This document shows, one piece after another, positions 5,339 to 5,943 of a stretch of 5,943 bases of DNA; the stretch's first letter is position 1; each line of letters starts with the position of its first letter. Source of the stretch: Ruminococcus flavefaciens (GTDB lineage: Bacteria; Bacillota_A; Clostridia; Oscillospirales; Ruminococcaceae); assembly GCA_004556875.1 (NCBI GenBank), contig SFFP01000215.1, positions 1-5,943 on the forward strand, written 5' to 3'. The translations under genes and the position numbers were made by a program. Below the pieces are notes generated by a model. It was not told the origin of the DNA. It made no database searches and saw only the letters and a list, made by a program, of their open reading frames with translations.

Positions 5339-5370
5339 TCCCTCACTTTTAAAGGTAAAAAATCGAGGGA
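5339..5370 (-). terminator. Weak hairpin after the sigma-like gene
   Basis: On the minus strand TCCCTC (5370-5365) pairs with GAGGGA (5344-5339) around a T- and A-rich loop, 8 bases after the stop codon of the sigma-like gene. The following bases are CAAAAACC, not a T-run, so termination here would be weak or factor-assisted. Confidence 0.3.
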
Positions 5371-5378
5371 GTTATGCA

Positions 5379-5894
5379 TTAATTTTCAAAGAAATTTTTC
5401 AGCTTGAGCAGAATCTTCTGTTTTCTGCGGGTTATCGTGCTTTGATTAACTCCATATACATCTGATAATGCATTTTCACTGATTCCCTCAAAATAGATCT
5501 GATAAATCAGGTCTTTTTCCTCAGGTGTAAGAACCTCAAAGGCTTCAGGCATTTTTTCTATCATTAATCTGCGAAGAACCCTGTCTTCAAACGGTTCAGA
5601 TGTATCTTCCACAATATCAGCTCCGTTGAATTCATCTGTATCAAGTGCTGAGTAAGACATAAGTCCGTTCTTTGCGTCAAGTTTTTCAAGATATCTGTTC
5701 CGGTCAACGTCTCTGTAGTAGTCATGATAGCTTTCTTCGTCGGTTTCCATAACAGCGTATCCGAGATTAATAAAGTAAGCACGTTCACCTTCCGGGAAGC
5801 TTTCTATGTAGTTTCTGAATTCTTCCTCAGACACTTCCCTGTATCCTTCGCTTGTGTTTTCACGGTTGTTCATAACAAAATAAATTTTAGACAT
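5379..5894 (-). CDS. Sigma-70 region-4-like factor of mobile-element type
   Basis: The protein has 171 residues. The N-terminal part (about 17-75) follows the pattern REVSEEEFRNY, then an aromatic/acidic segment (AYFINLGYAVMETDEESY) and YYRDVDRNRYLEKL, typical of small sigma-like proteins carried by Firmicute integrative elements. After an acidic linker (86-104), residues about 110-169 form a sigma region-4-like helix-turn-helix: EAFEVLTPEEKDLIYQIYF, then SENALSDVYGVNQSTITRRKQKIL, with the recognition helix near 150-162. Region 2 is absent, so it is unlikely to be a complete sigma factor; it probably activates element genes or acts as a DNA-binding regulator. The ATG has AGGAGG eight bases upstream. 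In integrative elements such genes often precede a recombinase; here only debris follows. Its A+T-rich text differs from the segment to its left. Confidence 0.82.
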   Translation of the reverse strand: MSKIYFVMNNRENTSEGYREVSEEEFRNYIESFPEGERAYFINLGYAVMETDEESYHDYYRDVDRNRYLEKLDAKNGLMSYSALDTDEFNGADIVEDTSEPFEDRVLRRLMIEKMPEAFEVLTPEEKDLIYQIYFEGISENALSDVYGVNQSTITRRKQKILLKLKNFFEN

Positions 5895-5943
5895 TATAGT
5901 ATCCTCCTGAATTTTTCTGGTTTAAGTTCGATTGTTTTCAAAC

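Larger units (their letters stand above)
4926..5378. other. Gene-poor, hairpin-rich junction segment
   Basis: No convincing gene lies in these 453 bases. Perfect or near-perfect stems recur: 4926-4953, 4990-5001 (CCCT/AGGG), 5015-5034 (GGTCATCT/AGATGACC, 4-base loop), 5115-5133 (TAACAGG/CCTGTTA, 5-base loop), 5213-5222 (CCGC/GCGG), 5229-5245 (ATGAT/ATCAT), 5266-5279 (TATCT/AGATA) and 5339-5370. On the minus strand there are two overlapping short open frames that do not continue each other, as expected of a decayed gene end. It may be a structured RNA, the end of a transposon, or mobile-element debris; the sequence alone does not decide. Confidence 0.45.

Noticed and set aside
5339..5370. Full intrinsic terminator for the sigma-like gene
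   Set aside because: The stem is only six pairs with a 20-base loop and lacks a following T-run on either strand, so it is kept only as a weak candidate.

Overview
The window looks like a chromosomal or mobile accessory segment from a low-to-moderate-GC anaerobic Firmicute. A gut clostridium of the Ruminococcus/Oscillospiraceae kind is my inference. The reasons are the strong AGGAGG-type ribosome sites, near-consensus sigma-A promoters, GTG starts, and protein families typical of clostridia (short CHR transporter pairs, DUF134-NifX fusions, C_GCAxxG_C_C proteins, mobile-element sigma-like factors). No species can be named from the sequence alone.

Left two thirds, minus strand (positions about 3550 down to 85): six genes in a row, all read leftwards. 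First come two overlapping short chromate-transporter (CHR) genes at 3501-2938 and 2951-2385, behind a consensus promoter. Then comes an arsenic-type module: an ArsR repressor (2307-1999) with its own consensus promoter and a candidate operator, a C_GCAxxG_C_C cysteine protein (1924-1478), an ArsP-type permease (1478-483) and a cysteine-rich thioredoxin-like protein (470-120). The module is closed by a good intrinsic terminator at 85-131. I see no terminator between the CHR genes and arsR, so the two parts may be read together. The likely theme is efflux and redox handling of toxic oxyanions or metalloids.

Middle, plus strand (3574-4925): a divergent promoter drives a DUF134 (helix-turn-helix) protein fused to a NifX/NifB-type metal-cluster domain with a His/Cys-rich tail. 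It is followed, with a 1-base stop/start overlap, by a metallo-beta-lactamase-fold protein that appears to have lost its C-terminus. The divergent region 3502-3630 carries three copies, two good and one degenerate, of a TTGACATAAGTCAA-like palindrome. These sit over the -35 of the CHR promoter, over the -35 of the plus-strand promoter, and just downstream of the plus-strand -10. This suggests one regulator, possibly the DUF134 protein itself, controls both directions.

Right end (4926-5943): a 453-base gene-poor stretch rich in short perfect hairpins and with two decayed-looking short frames. It is followed by a minus-strand sigma-70 region-4-like protein of the kind carried by Firmicute integrative elements. 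The truncated hydrolase, the hairpin debris and the sigma-like gene without a neighbouring recombinase together suggest an old mobile-element junction near 4925.
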